Shown here one piece after another: positions 7,945 to 16,957 of a stretch of 47,078 nt of DNA. The DNA is from Acidobacteriaceae bacterium. Lineage in GTDB: Bacteria > Acidobacteriota > Terriglobia > Terriglobales > Acidobacteriaceae. The translations under genes and the position numbers were made by a program. The notes under the pieces are model-generated. The model saw only the letters and a list, made by a program, of their open reading frames with translations. It made no database searches and was not told the origin of the DNA. How positions within the stretch are numbered: position 1 is the first letter of the stretch; the number at the start of each line of letters is the position of its first letter. Location: contig PLQW01000161.1 in assembly GCA_003160215.1 (NCBI GenBank), forward strand, positions 1 through 47,078, read 5' to 3'.

Positions 7945-8258
7945 GGGGAGAAGCAATTAGCAATTAGCAACTAGCAGTCAGCATTCAGCCCTTAAAGCCC
8001 CGCGTCATCTTTACACGGGCCTGCGGCCCACCCACAGGAATGAAAATCCACCACGGAGGCACGGAGATCGCGGAGGGGGACTCCGTGGAAACCAAAACTC
8101 CGTGCCCTCCGTGTCGGAGCCTGCCCTGAGCGAAGCCGAAGGGTGGTGAATGATTTCAGAACGACCGCCTTTTGTTCGTGCGGAGTCGAAGAGCTTGCCC
8201 CGAGCGAAACCGAGGGAACCCCTACCGGCAATGACCCTGCGCGCCGACGACGTTCCCT
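7945..8258. repeat. Gene-free region filled with dispersed repeats
   Basis: The 314-bp gap holds a TAGCAAT-type tract (about 7953-7985), a palindromic CCACGGAGGCACGGAG / CTCCGTGCCCTCCGTG pair (about 8051-8115), and a CCTGCCCTGAGCGAAGCCGAAGGG motif that returns at about 42,207. Open frames here are spurious. Confidence 0.6.
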
Positions 8259-8582
8259 TCACGAGCCCTGGTATGGCTGGACGTTGGTCGCGGACGGCGC
8301 AACCGGGACGTATTCCGGCTCTTCCGGCATCACAATCCACGCAATGATGTAGGCCAGTATGCCCCCGCCACCGAATAGAGCGACGATCAGCCAAACCACG
8401 CGAACGACGGTCACATCGAGATCGAAGTACTCGGCAAAGCCCGCGCACACGCCGGCAATCTTGCGTTCAGCCCGCGAACGCATGAGCTTGCGGCGACCGG
8501 CCACGGCTCCCATGCGGCGACCGCAGTAAGCGCAGAGGTTGGCGTCGTCCTGGATCGCTTTTCCGCAATAGTTGCAGTACAT
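8259..8582 (-). CDS. Zinc-ribbon plus PspC-domain membrane protein
   Basis: The 107-residue protein starts with a zinc ribbon made of two CxxC pairs (MYCNYCGKA, LCAYCGRR). A PspC domain follows (RKIAGVCAGFAEYFDLDVTVVRVVW). It contains one or two hydrophobic segments near residues 60-85 that end in the typical WIVMPEEP. PspC-domain proteins are inner-membrane proteins related to envelope-stress (phage shock) sensing, and the zinc-ribbon fusion is common in Acidobacteriota. It stands alone here without pspA. Confidence 0.85.
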   Translation of the reverse strand: MYCNYCGKAIQDDANLCAYCGRRMGAVAGRRKLMRSRAERKIAGVCAGFAEYFDLDVTVVRVVWLIVALFGGGGILAYIIAWIVMPEEPEYVPVAPSATNVQPYQGS

Positions 8583-8660
8583 ACAGCCTCCCTACACAGG
8601 TAATACGGATAGCATAGAAAGAAGTTCCCGCGTCTGCAAAGCCGGTGCCGAAGCGGGCCG

Positions 8661-9878
8661 TCAAGGGCTCTTGTAGGCCTGCTTCATATAGCGGCGGGCC
8701 AAGTCAGCCGCGCCGGAGCTGGAATCCTCGGCAATCACCGTCCGGTATTTTTCCAGCGCGGCGTCGCGCTCCTGCAGAACGTCATACATTTCGCCGGCTG
8801 CGAGGGTCGCCCTCTGGCGCAGCTCGGGATCGTTACCGTGGCTAGAGGACAGATCGTAAGCCTCGGCGGCTTCCTGGTACTGGCGCTGCCCGCGCAGCGC
8901 TTCGCCCAATCCATACGCCGGCACCTCGATACGGCACCCCGAATAAGCATTGCTGCGACAGCCCGCCAGAACCTTGCGGTAGGCCGCAATCGCCTCCGGC
9001 CCATGTCCCGCGGCATTCATCAGGTGCGCGTACTCCGAGGCCACCAGAAAGTTGCGCGGGAAATCGGACTGCATTCCGCTGACGACTTTCAGGGCCTCGT
9101 CATATTTCTCTTCCCGGCGAAGAAACAGGGCCAGCACGATCTTGCCGTCGCTGGCCACTTCACTATGTGCACCTGCCACCACTTGGCGCAAGTAGTCCAG
9201 GCCCTTTTGCTTGTTACCGCCGATCCCTACCACCGACGCGGCCACCTTGGCCGGCCAACTGAGACTGCCAATGATGTAGAGGTCAGTGCCTATCAGAAGC
9301 TTGGCGTCCACGTATTTCGGATCCAACTCCAATACCCGCTCGTGATCGTGGCGTGCGCTCACGGCGCTCCGCAGTGCGGCGAACCAGGCTTTTTCGCCCA
9401 TTCCCAGGTAGGTGGCGCGCAGCCCGCGCGTTATGCCCCGCGCATACAGAGCGTCGACGTCATTGGGGTTCTTGTCCAGCCGGCCCTGCGATAGCACCAG
9501 CGACTGTTCACTTAACTGTTTGACTCGATCATGCACCTTGGGATCGAGCGGCTCGGGATGCTTCTTGGTAAGAAAGCTGTCGGCGGCATAAGCCTCGGTG
9601 TCCAGCGCCCCAATACGGTACAGCTCCTTGAAAATCACGGTCGACAGAATGTGGTTGACCGCGAATGGGTCGTCGGGGTGGACCTGCTGGGTGGCCTCGA
9701 ACTCACGCAGCGCCTTGTCGTATTCAAGGTTGTAGAAGTAGTCGAAACCCTTGCGGGTAGCTGCATCGTTGTCCGAACGGGTGGGGACGGGAGCTGCTGC
9801 GGCTTGGGACACGCCGTTGCTTGGCACCGCAATACAGCACAGGGCTAGGAAACAAAAATAGAGTCGGTAAGGTTTCAT
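8661..9878 (-). CDS. Exported TPR-repeat protein
   Basis: The 405-residue protein has an N-terminal signal peptide (hydrophobic core FLALCCIAVPS, small residues before AAAAP). A set of helical TPR-type repeats follows, for example at residues 45-80 (FDYFYNLEYDKALREFEAT), about 255-285 (REEKYDEALKVV) and near the end (YQEAAEAYDLSS, ERDAALEKYRTV). TPR proteins mediate protein contacts, and this one would act in the periplasm. No catalytic domain is seen. The start overlaps no gene; thiD lies 57 bp upstream on the same strand. Confidence 0.75.
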   Translation of the reverse strand: MKPYRLYFCFLALCCIAVPSNGVSQAAAAPVPTRSDNDAATRKGFDYFYNLEYDKALREFEATQQVHPDDPFAVNHILSTVIFKELYRIGALDTEAYAADSFLTKKHPEPLDPKVHDRVKQLSEQSLVLSQGRLDKNPNDVDALYARGITRGLRATYLGMGEKAWFAALRSAVSARHDHERVLELDPKYVDAKLLIGTDLYIIGSLSWPAKVAASVVGIGGNKQKGLDYLRQVVAGAHSEVASDGKIVLALFLRREEKYDEALKVVSGMQSDFPRNFLVASEYAHLMNAAGHGPEAIAAYRKVLAGCRSNAYSGCRIEVPAYGLGEALRGQRQYQEAAEAYDLSSSHGNDPELRQRATLAAGEMYDVLQERDAALEKYRTVIAEDSSSGAADLARRYMKQAYKSP

Positions 9879-9935
9879 CGCCAGTGGATACTGAGAAGTT
9901 TACCCGATATGCTGGCTCCCCAACACAATAGCGAC

Positions 9936-10751
9936 TCACACTCCGTGATTGATCGGCCCGCTGCCTCTTCCCAGCGGGTACGCGGCAGCGATAGCCTTCC
10001 GAACATATTCCTTCGCTGCTCGGACGGCCTCCGGCAGTGTGTTTCCGCGCGCCAACTGGCAGGCCAGAGCCGTGGCGAAGGCGCAACCCGTCCCATGAGT
10101 CGAGCGCGACTCCAAGTGTACTCCGGGGAAGACTTCCTCCATGACCGACGCGGCCTCCCCGTAAAGCAGGTAGTCGTTGGCTTGTGGCAGGTGGCCGCCG
10201 GTAATAACCACTGCTCGGCTGCCGAGTTCGCGAAGCTTTCGCGCCATTGCCCGCAGGCGCGGAAGCACCGCTTCCCAAGGAGAGTCGGTGGCAACTGGCT
10301 CAGCCCTGGCCAGCGCCGCCGCCTCATCGACGTTTGGAGTAATGACATCGCACAACGGCAGCAACCTCTTGACGAGGACCTCTTGCCCGGGCCCGTCCAG
10401 CAAAATGGTGCCCGACGACGACCGGATCACCGGGTCGAGGACGATGTTCGGCAGCTTCCTCTCCGCCAGAAAGTCGGCAACCGTGGCCGCGACCTCCCCG
10501 GAGCCGAGCATGCCCAGCCGGACGGCGGCGATTTCCAGGTCGTCGGTCAATACCCTGAGCGTTCTCGCCACCCAATCTGCCTCAACCGGTCGAGTCCCGA
10601 ATACCCCCTGGGTGGACTGCAGGGTCAAAGCGGTAATGCAGGTGACGGCGTAGCAGTTTTGGGAAGCCGCTGTTTTTATATCGGCCGTGATTCCGGCTCC
10701 CGAACTGGGATCGTAACCCGCAATGCTTAAGATGACTGGTGGCCGGCTCAT
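9936..10751 (-). CDS. thiD: Hydroxymethylpyrimidine/phosphomethylpyrimidine kinase
   Basis: The 271-residue enzyme of thiamine synthesis phosphorylates HMP and HMP-phosphate. The ribokinase-fold signatures are clear: SIAGYDPSSGAGITADIKT at the N-terminus, the substrate-contact region AVTCITALT, VLDPVIRSSSG in the middle, and the phosphate/anion-hole motif HGTGCAFATALA near residue 235, whose Asp-equivalent base position is filled by the STHGTGC context. Length is normal. No TPP riboswitch is evident upstream. Other thi genes are not in the window. Confidence 0.92.
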   Translation of the reverse strand: MSRPPVILSIAGYDPSSGAGITADIKTAASQNCYAVTCITALTLQSTQGVFGTRPVEADWVARTLRVLTDDLEIAAVRLGMLGSGEVAATVADFLAERKLPNIVLDPVIRSSSGTILLDGPGQEVLVKRLLPLCDVITPNVDEAAALARAEPVATDSPWEAVLPRLRAMARKLRELGSRAVVITGGHLPQANDYLLYGEAASVMEEVFPGVHLESRSTHGTGCAFATALACQLARGNTLPEAVRAAKEYVRKAIAAAYPLGRGSGPINHGV

Positions 10752-11165
10752 CGGACGACTCTACCGCAATTGCTCGCCCCGAGGTAGTCAAGGCGCCGGG
10801 AGCGGCAGCGATCAGTCTCCCTTCTGCGACTGGAATGCTCCTGGATATTTCTCCGTTTTATCTGTAACTAACTGCAAATAAGAAGCTTAACATATAGCCA
10901 GACTCCGGATCTCCGGCTGCGGCCTGCCGATCTCACTAGAAGCGCCAACCGTCAATACGCGTCGCACCCGGCAGGTCGAGTCTGTTTACCGCCATTCTTA
11001 CCTCTGAGGGAAGCTCATGTTCAGCCAGCGAGCCCTAGCACGGAATTTTGCAGATGGCAAGCACAAAAGCAGGGCTCCCACCTTCGTGGGTTGACTCTTA
11101 CTTCTTGCGATGGATAGACTTAAGGAGCTGTCAGGAGGACCAACCTAAACGATGAGAGGTGTTTA
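10752..11165. other. Intergenic region between thiD and rlpA, possible structured leader
   Basis: 414 bp without a solid gene. Near the rlpA side there is a small hairpin (CCCAC-cttc-GTGGG at about 11,079-11,092) and a purine-rich stretch (GTCAGGAGGACC). A 25-codon open frame (ATG 11,014) has a GAGGGAAG site but no other support. The segment could be an rlpA leader RNA. I could not match it to a known riboswitch. Confidence 0.35.
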
Positions 11166-11633
11166 ATGTTACGAGTACTCAGCCAGGTCGCGGTGACCGT
11201 GGTTTTTGCCACCGCACTAGGCGCGGCACCCGGTAATAGCACACCGGATTCGAAGCAACAAAGGGCCCCAGGACAGATTCAGGAATCGGCGAAGCCGATT
11301 AAGACCCGGAAGTTTCAGGTTGGGAAGGCTTCGTGGTACGGTCGCATCTTTCAGCACAAGCAGACTGCCAGCGGCGAACCGTACGACATGTATCAATTTA
11401 CAGCGGCGCATCGAACCCTGCCGCTGGGTTCCTGGATCAAGGTTACAAATCTGAGAAACGACCGGTCAGTCGTCGTCCGCATCAATGATCGCGGACCGGT
11501 GATGAGAAACCGGATCATAGACCTGTCCTATAGCGCGGCGGAAATGCTCGGCATGGGCCACGACGGCGTGGATCCAGTCCGGCTGGATGCCGTCGAGACC
11601 CCGATCATAGCTGAGAACGAAGGCCCGCAGTAA
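11166..11633 (+). CDS. rlpA: RlpA-like septal ring lytic transglycosylase
   Basis: The 155-residue protein has a signal-peptide-like start (VTVVFATALGAAPGNS) and then a double-psi beta-barrel domain: GKASWYGRIFQHKQTASGE, AAHRTLPLGS, VVVRINDRGP, and RIIDLSYSAAEMLGM. RlpA proteins cleave denuded glycan strands of peptidoglycan during division. The conserved His (AAHRTL) and Asp (INDRGP) expected in the active site are present. The C-terminal SPOR domain of larger homologues is absent, as in many short RlpA proteins. It is followed after 29 bp by pyrF. Confidence 0.85.
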   Translation: MLRVLSQVAVTVVFATALGAAPGNSTPDSKQQRAPGQIQESAKPIKTRKFQVGKASWYGRIFQHKQTASGEPYDMYQFTAAHRTLPLGSWIKVTNLRNDRSVVVRINDRGPVMRNRIIDLSYSAAEMLGMGHDGVDPVRLDAVETPIIAENEGPQ

Positions 11634-11662
11634 TCCTGTCTTAATGCGGTAAACTTGAGCCG

Positions 11663-12397
11663 ATGAAAGACAAAGACCGGCTCATAGTGGCGCTCGATGT
11701 CCTGGGCGCCACACAAGCCCGCCAAGTCGTTCAAGCTATTGGCGAGGCCGCAACCACATACAAGATCGGTAATCAGCTCTTCACGGCTGAGGGGCCGCAG
11801 GTCGTCCGCGACCTTGTCTCCTCCGGCCGGAAGGTGTTTCTCGACTTGAAATATCACGACGTCCCGAACACCGTCGCGGCAGCGGTCAGATCGGCTGCCG
11901 AGCTGGGAGTAAGCATGCTCACTGTCCACGCGTCCGGGGGCAGCAAGATGCTGAAGGCCGCCGCCGAGGCAGCCAGCCAGTCCTCTGCGAAGCCGATGGT
12001 GCTCGCAGTAACGGTGTTGACCAGCCTGTCGGATGCTGACCTTCAGGAATTGGGGATTGTCGGAAACGTCCTTAGCCAAGTGCTTCGCTTAGGAGCGCTG
12101 GCCCGTGCGGCTGGTTGTGGAGGCTTGGTCGCCTCTGCCCACGAGGCTCGCGAGCTGCGGACGGCGCTGGGTGAAGGATTTGCCCTCGTGACTCCGGGAG
12201 TCCGGCCGGCCGGGGCCTCTGCCGGAGATCAGGCTCGGGTGGTCACACCGAAAGATGCCATCGCCGCTGGAGCCACCTACCTAGTCGTTGGCAGGCCAAT
12301 CCTGGAAGCCCCCGACCCGGCCAAAGCCGCCCAGCAGATCGCACTTGAAATTGAAGCAGCCTGCCAGCAGGAAGCAGAGCGACGTCTTATTGGCTAG
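11663..12397 (+). CDS. pyrF: Orotidine 5'-phosphate decarboxylase
   Basis: The 244-residue TIM-barrel enzyme catalyses the last step of UMP synthesis. The diagnostic catalytic motif is VFLDLKYHDVPNTV (Asp-Lys-x-x-Asp charged array). The first strand (LIVALDV) and the C-terminal phosphate-binding region (ATYLVVGRPIL) are also seen. Family length is normal. It is close behind rlpA, but no functional link is known. The 3' end borders a repeat-filled gap. Confidence 0.93.
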   Translation: MKDKDRLIVALDVLGATQARQVVQAIGEAATTYKIGNQLFTAEGPQVVRDLVSSGRKVFLDLKYHDVPNTVAAAVRSAAELGVSMLTVHASGGSKMLKAAAEAASQSSAKPMVLAVTVLTSLSDADLQELGIVGNVLSQVLRLGALARAAGCGGLVASAHEARELRTALGEGFALVTPGVRPAGASAGDQARVVTPKDAIAAGATYLVVGRPILEAPDPAKAAQQIALEIEAACQQEAERRLIG

Positions 12398-12681
12398 GCT
12401 GCTGAAACACTCGTGCGGCTTACGACTTGAAGGGGCACGACTTCACAGGCTGCGGAAAAACTCTGTGTACTTCTTGGTGGAAGCCCCTGTGCGGTGCCCC
12501 ACCCTTCTCGCCCGCTTTTGGCGAGAGCGTGGGCTTCAGCTTCTGCGCGGGTCCGACTTCGAAATATAGCGCGGTGCCGTCGAGAACGGGAAGGAAATTC
12601 CGGTTAGAATGGCATTCAAATCAGATGTGGCCGCCAGCGATCATCCTGCCCGCTGGCGCCCGCGATGTCCTGGAGGTACAG
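12398..12681. repeat. Intergenic repeat region before the sedolisin gene
   Basis: It begins with a sequence related to the MITE-like element at 6920 (GGCTGCTGAAAC). It also contains a long hairpin in which CCCAC and TCTCGCC pair with GGCGAGA and GTGGG (about 12,499-12,533). An open frame runs through it into the protease gene but has no coding character. Confidence 0.5.
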
Positions 12682-14280
12682 ATGGCATTCGACACGTACG
12701 TCAAACTGCCGGGAAGCGAACGCAAGCCGATGCGAGGCGCTACGAAAAGCGGCGTTCTCAATCCCAAAGAGCCAGTGCAAGTGACCGTGGTCTTGCGAGA
12801 GCGGCCGCCCCGTGGCAAACAAGCGTCGGCGGATGATTTGGTGGCGAGTGGTGGGCGCGTCTCCCGCGATCAATACGCCGCCCGCTATGGCGCCGACCCC
12901 AAGGACGTGAAGGCAGTCGCGGCGTTCGCTCGCGCCCACCGATTGAAGGTGGGCCAGGTAAGCCTCCCCTCCCGCACCCTTACCCTGACGGGAACCAGCA
13001 CTGCGTTTGCGAAAGCGTTTCAGGTGCAGATGGAGAAGTATCAATACAAGGGCGGAAGCTATCGCGGGCGCACCGGTTCGGTCAACATTCCTAGCGAACT
13101 CAGCGGCATCATTGTAGGCGTGCACGGGCTCGACAATCGCCCTCACGTTCAGCCGCACTTTCGCATAGCGGCGAACGCGAGCGCGGCTGTAGCGGCCGCC
13201 TCGACCTCCTATACAGCTCTGCAAGTCGCGCAAGCCTACAACTTCCCAACCGGCGTGAACGGTAAGGGGCAGACGATTGCCATCATCGAGCTTGGCGGCG
13301 GGTACAAGAGCGCCGATCTGAAAACCTATTTCAAGTCGCTGAAGATTTCGCCTGCGCCGTCCGTCTCGGCCGTTTCCGTCGACGGCGCTAAGAACAAGCC
13401 CACGGGAGACACCAACGGACCCGACACCGAAGTCATGCTCGACATTGAGGTCGCAGGCGCGGTCGCTCCCGGCGCGAAGATCGTAGTTTACTTCGCCCCC
13501 AATACCGACGCCGGATTTTTGGACGCGATCAACAAGGCGGCGATGGACAAAACCCACAAGCCTTCTGTCATCTCCATTAGTTGGGGTGGGCCGGAGTCGG
13601 GTTGGACGGCGCAATCGCTGCAGAACTACAACACGGCATTGCAGTCAGCGGCGGCTGTGGGGGTAACGGTGTGCGTGGCCTGTGGCGATAACGGCTCAAC
13701 CGACGGCTCAACCGACGGCTCGGACCAGGTGGACTTTCCGGCGTCCAGCCCATACAGCCTGGCGTGCGGAGGCACGAGCCTCGACATCAGCGGCGGCGCG
13801 ATTGGCAGCGAAGTTGTGTGGAACGATCTTCCCAACGACGGTGCGACTGGCGGCGGAGTGAGCGCAACCTTCCCGCTTCCCTCCTGGCAGGCAAACGCCA
13901 AAGTTCCGAAGTCTGCTAATCCGGGCGGTATTAAGGGACGTGGCGTGCCCGATGTTGCAGGCGACGCCGATCCTCAGACCGGCTATCAAGTGCAGGCCGA
14001 CGGCTCGAAATTCGTGGTGGGCGGAACCAGCGCTGTTGCACCCTTATGGGCCGGCTTGGTTGCTCTGCTGAATCAGAAAGCCGGCAAGCCGGGGGGTTAC
14101 CTCAATCCAAATCTGTACCAGAGCGTTGCCCTCGCGACGGGAACTTTCCACGACATCACCTCTGGTAATAACGGTGACTACAAAGCTGGTCCAGGATGGG
14201 ACGCGTGCAGTGGCTGGGGTAGTCCCAATGGCGCGGGGATTCTTCAGTCTCTGTCGCCAAGCAAGAAAAGCAAGGCGTGA
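12682..14280 (+). CDS. S53 family serine-carboxyl peptidase (sedolisin/kumamolisin type), secreted
   Basis: The start ATG 12,682 follows a strong GGAGGT site; the in-frame extension upstream is repeat sequence. The 532-residue protein has the pro-kumamolisin activation domain (about residues 25-165), then the catalytic domain. The family triad is visible: Glu and Asp in DTEVMLDIEVAG, and Ser in GGTSAVAPLWAGL; the oxyanion Asp region is near CGDNGSTDGS. The C-terminal Ca site fits GWDACSGWGSPNG. The tandem STDGSTDGS is a small duplication. These acid-active endopeptidases are autoprocessed and degrade protein outside the cell, fitting a saprophytic acidobacterium. There is no obvious classical signal peptide after the chosen start. 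Confidence 0.9.
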   Translation: MAFDTYVKLPGSERKPMRGATKSGVLNPKEPVQVTVVLRERPPRGKQASADDLVASGGRVSRDQYAARYGADPKDVKAVAAFARAHRLKVGQVSLPSRTLTLTGTSTAFAKAFQVQMEKYQYKGGSYRGRTGSVNIPSELSGIIVGVHGLDNRPHVQPHFRIAANASAAVAAASTSYTALQVAQAYNFPTGVNGKGQTIAIIELGGGYKSADLKTYFKSLKISPAPSVSAVSVDGAKNKPTGDTNGPDTEVMLDIEVAGAVAPGAKIVVYFAPNTDAGFLDAINKAAMDKTHKPSVISISWGGPESGWTAQSLQNYNTALQSAAAVGVTVCVACGDNGSTDGSTDGSDQVDFPASSPYSLACGGTSLDISGGAIGSEVVWNDLPNDGATGGGVSATFPLPSWQANAKVPKSANPGGIKGRGVPDVAGDADPQTGYQVQADGSKFVVGGTSAVAPLWAGLVALLNQKAGKPGGYLNPNLYQSVALATGTFHDITSGNNGDYKAGPGWDACSGWGSPNGAGILQSLSPSKKSKA

Positions 14281-14362
14281 TTGCCCACTGGTACAGAAAT
14301 TCCGGGTGACAGTATTCCGAGCCGGGTGCCCCACTCAAGCCGTTTCGTCACCGTCAGGCGGA

Positions 14363-14713
14363 TCACGTCGACTGGAAAGATTGGATCGCCTTGCCCTCGT
14401 CTTCCTCGACGTCGAACACGGTGTAAAGCTTGGTGATCTGCAGCAGATTGTGGACATTCTTGCTGAGATTCATCAGCTTGAACTGGCCGCCCTGATTGCG
14501 GACTGAGGTGTAGCAACTCATCAACTCACCCACGCCTGCGCTGTCGATGTGGCGCACATCGGCGAGGTTCAGCAATATGTTCTTGTAGCTTTTGCCCATC
14601 AGATCGCGAACCAGGTCACGAACCACATTGGTTCCCTCGCCCAGCCGTAGCTGGCCGATGATGTCCACTATGACAATGCCATTCACCACTCGTGTACTGG
14701 TTTTGAGATTCAC
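14363..14713 (-). CDS. STAS-domain anti-sigma factor antagonist
   Basis: The 116-residue protein is a single STAS domain of the SpoIIAA/RsbV type: GIVIVDIIGQLRLGEGT strand, then the conserved phospho-acceptor context RHIDSAGVGELMS with Ser near residue 59, then FKLMNLSKNVHNLLQITKL. Such proteins bind anti-sigma kinases when unphosphorylated and free a sigma factor. No partner kinase or phosphatase gene is adjacent. It is monocistronic in this window. Confidence 0.88.
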   Translation of the reverse strand: MNLKTSTRVVNGIVIVDIIGQLRLGEGTNVVRDLVRDLMGKSYKNILLNLADVRHIDSAGVGELMSCYTSVRNQGGQFKLMNLSKNVHNLLQITKLYTVFDVEEDEGKAIQSFQST

Positions 14714-15061
14714 AGGGCCGCCCTTCAGCTTGCAAGAGTTCGCTTACCGCTCGGGCCGTTCGTCCAAGTCGGAATCGCAACCATCCTACACCGCAAGTGA
14801 ATCCGGGGAAATAGCCTGCATTATTTATGACCGCGCGTAGCTTTTTAGGGGTGTCGTCCCAAGCGACGAACGCAGCGAGGAGCCGAGGGGCCCCTATGGC
14901 CGCCAGCAATCTCAGACTTGTTCTGCCGGGCGGTCACACAGTGATTTCTCGCAGGGATAGGGGTCCTTCGACTCGCTGCGCTCGCTTCAGGATGACAGAC
15001 AGAAAAGCAGGCTCTTAGACTCCGCGCTCGCCCGACCCGCGTTCCGTCGTTCCAGTTTTCT
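14714..15061. repeat. Gene-free gap with dispersed repeat
   Basis: 348 bp. A repeat containing CCTTCGACTCGCTGCGCTCG and then CAGGATGACAGAC lies at about 14,966-15,000. A related fragment is at about 5350-5390. No gene or clear promoter was identified. Confidence 0.5.
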
Positions 15062-15727
15062 CTATTGCACAAACTTGAACATGGCCACGACCAGGAAAAC
15101 CGCTTCCGCAGCCGCCAGTCCAATCCAGATTCTTCGCCGGAAGCGGGTCCGGCCCAGGTCGCGAGCCAACTGCATACGAACCGCCCAGAGCACGGGATCC
15201 TTGGGGGCCTCTTGGACGGCAGGCTGCTCGGCTTCTTCAATCCTCGATATCAGGACTTCTTCCCTGGGCGCGTCTTGCAGGAAAACTTTTGGAGCGCTGA
15301 TCAGCGTGGACCAGTCCAGAATCTGAAGACTTGACTCCGCTCCGAAAACCGCCACCGGCTGGGAGGTGAGATTCAGGGGCGGAAGCTTCTCGGGCGCAAG
15401 CCGGTCACGAAGGCTGGCCAGCAGCGTGTCCCACCATCCCCGGCTCAACTCATCCCCCAGGAGCTCGCCGACATCCACTGGCCGGGATTCGAGTTCCAGC
15501 GGGGGCAGCGTTTCCGGTGAAATCACGTCGCCCAGATTGGTGAAGACCGTCCGATACCAAGGCAGATCGACCAGGTCGCCCACCAAGATTCCCACATCCA
15601 CAGGTTTGGAGGTGAGCTGAAGCGGCGGCAGGCGCTCGGGCGAAAGCCGGTCAAGAACGTTGAGCAGGAGAGAGCGCCACAACGGTACAGTCAATCCCTC
15701 AGGGGGAGAAAAATCCAATTCAGCCAT
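15062..15727 (-). CDS. Unknown membrane-anchored protein with three ~47-residue repeats
   Basis: The family is not recognised. The 221-residue protein has three tandem units of about 47 residues. Each contains a W/Y-rich helix (PLWRSLLLNVLDRL, PWYRTVFTNLGDVI, GWWDTLLASLRDRL) followed by sPExLPPLxLxSxPVdVg. A charged linker (about 135-185) follows, and a single C-terminal transmembrane helix (IWIGLAAAEAVFLVVAMF) near residues 200-218, so it is tail-anchored with the repeats in the cytoplasm. It is followed by nothing on its strand before the STAS gene. The next gene upstream starts 865 bp away but ends only 19 bp from this start. Confidence 0.6.
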   Translation of the reverse strand: MAELDFSPPEGLTVPLWRSLLLNVLDRLSPERLPPLQLTSKPVDVGILVGDLVDLPWYRTVFTNLGDVISPETLPPLELESRPVDVGELLGDELSRGWWDTLLASLRDRLAPEKLPPLNLTSQPVAVFGAESSLQILDWSTLISAPKVFLQDAPREEVLISRIEEAEQPAVQEAPKDPVLWAVRMQLARDLGRTRFRRRIWIGLAAAEAVFLVVAMFKFVQ

Positions 15728-15746
15728 CCAGTTTGCCGCCTGCTCC

Positions 15747-16592
15747 TTAATGTTTCGCGCTCGCCGTTGTCGGGTTGCTGTCCTTCACCGTGTAGTCCGA
15801 TGGAACTTGAAATAACTGTGCCATCGGCTCTGTGCGAACAATATTGATCAGCTTCATCGTAGTATGGCCCGACTGGCCATCATCGGTTTCGGTTAATACC
15901 GTCATCTTTAACTCCGGAGAAAACCACGTCTCGCTCACGGAGACAATCGGCTTGTCGTTACCCACCGATCCGGCATCGATGATCCGCGTCGTCCGGGTAC
16001 CCGTAGCGTTAACGCCTTCGATGTACTTGCTCCCGAGGGCTTCGGTCTTGGTATCGACCGGCGTGGTGTTGAGCTTCGCTCCCATCTTCGAAGTGGTAGC
16101 TGCCCCCGGCGTTGCATTCCGTTGTGCTGAGTTTGGCCCTGGTGGCACAGGAGCAAGGTTCACGGGTGCGCCCGCAACATTGCCCATCCCGACCGCCGTC
16201 GGCCCGACTCCCTGTCCAAAGTGGAAAATCGTCGCCGTCTTCATCTTGGGGTTGAGGTTGACGATCACCTTCTGAACGGGGTCATTAATCGTGATATGTT
16301 CAAATTTTTCAGCACCTGGTTGAGCGGGCAGCGTCTCGGTGTCGGTGCGCATCCGGCCTTGGCTGTCGCGGAAGATCTTGCCGCCCGTTTCGCGACGGAT
16401 ATGGCCGCCGTTGTCCAGAGTGCGATCGTACTGGGTAACCACGTCGGCTGAGAACGGCGAGTTTTTTACCGCGGCTGATGCGGTTGCGTTTGTGACTCCC
16501 GCCGGACCGGCAACTGCGCGTCCGCTCACCTGTGCACCAACTATTCCCGTCACCAGCAGTAGCAGCCCAGTTAGAATCCAACGTAGTCCCAT
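15747..16592 (-). CDS. Exported hypothetical protein
   Basis: The start ATG 16,592 has an AAGGGGAT site; an upstream extension adds 25 residues before the signal peptide and is unlikely. Of 281 residues, the first ~25 are a signal peptide (WILTGLLLLVTGIVGAQV). The mature part contains TGGKIFRDSQGRMRTD, a TITINDPVQ-type beta segment, a Pro/Ala/Asn-rich linker, and a second beta-rich part (SVSETWFSPELKMTVLTET). The pattern is that of exported LolA/LolB-like or DUF-type beta proteins common in Acidobacteriota. Function is unknown. Confidence 0.6.
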   Translation of the reverse strand: MGLRWILTGLLLLVTGIVGAQVSGRAVAGPAGVTNATASAAVKNSPFSADVVTQYDRTLDNGGHIRRETGGKIFRDSQGRMRTDTETLPAQPGAEKFEHITINDPVQKVIVNLNPKMKTATIFHFGQGVGPTAVGMGNVAGAPVNLAPVPPGPNSAQRNATPGAATTSKMGAKLNTTPVDTKTEALGSKYIEGVNATGTRTTRIIDAGSVGNDKPIVSVSETWFSPELKMTVLTETDDGQSGHTTMKLINIVRTEPMAQLFQVPSDYTVKDSNPTTASAKH

Positions 16593-16737
16593 ATATCCCC
16601 TTTGCTCGCCCCCACTTTCATGCGACGAAACACTGATGTTTCTATTGTGTGCTGGATCGAGCGGCAATGCAACTTTATCCGCTCCTGCCAGCTACCTTGC
16701 GTAAGCGGGCGCACCTAAACGTACACTGGGGCGGAAG

Positions 16738-16909
16738 AGTCTGTGTGAGAACCAACTGTGGCATTTGCCAATAACGTCCATGTGACGCAAATCCAGCGCC
16801 GTCAGGCGCGGAATAGTCTAGCTCAGCACGGAGCCGCAGGCGGAGTGCTGGGTAAGGTGGAAAATAGATCCGAGCCCCTTTAGGGGCGGCAGAGGTTCTC
16901 ACACAGTCT
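16738..16909. repeat. 172-bp repeat with 12-bp inverted ends
   Basis: The ends are AGTCTGTGTGAGAACC and GGTTCTCACACAGTCT (12 bp perfect core). The inside holds short palindromes (for example GCCCCTttAGGGGC). It lies in the gap between the exported hypothetical and MscS genes and looks like a MITE or REP-type unit. Confidence 0.55.
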
Positions 16910-16957
16910 AGGAAAAGCGGCGTCCTGGCGCTCTTCCGTCTACGGCCGACCTCGCGA

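Noticed and set aside
8011-8448. 145-codon frame in the repeat-rich gap and opposite strand frame of the PspC gene
   Set aside because: It consists of dispersed-repeat sequence and an out-of-frame reading of the PspC gene.
10752-11165. TPP, c-di-GMP or c-di-AMP riboswitch between thiD and rlpA
   Set aside because: No conserved riboswitch core could be matched by eye on either strand; left as an unspecified possible leader.
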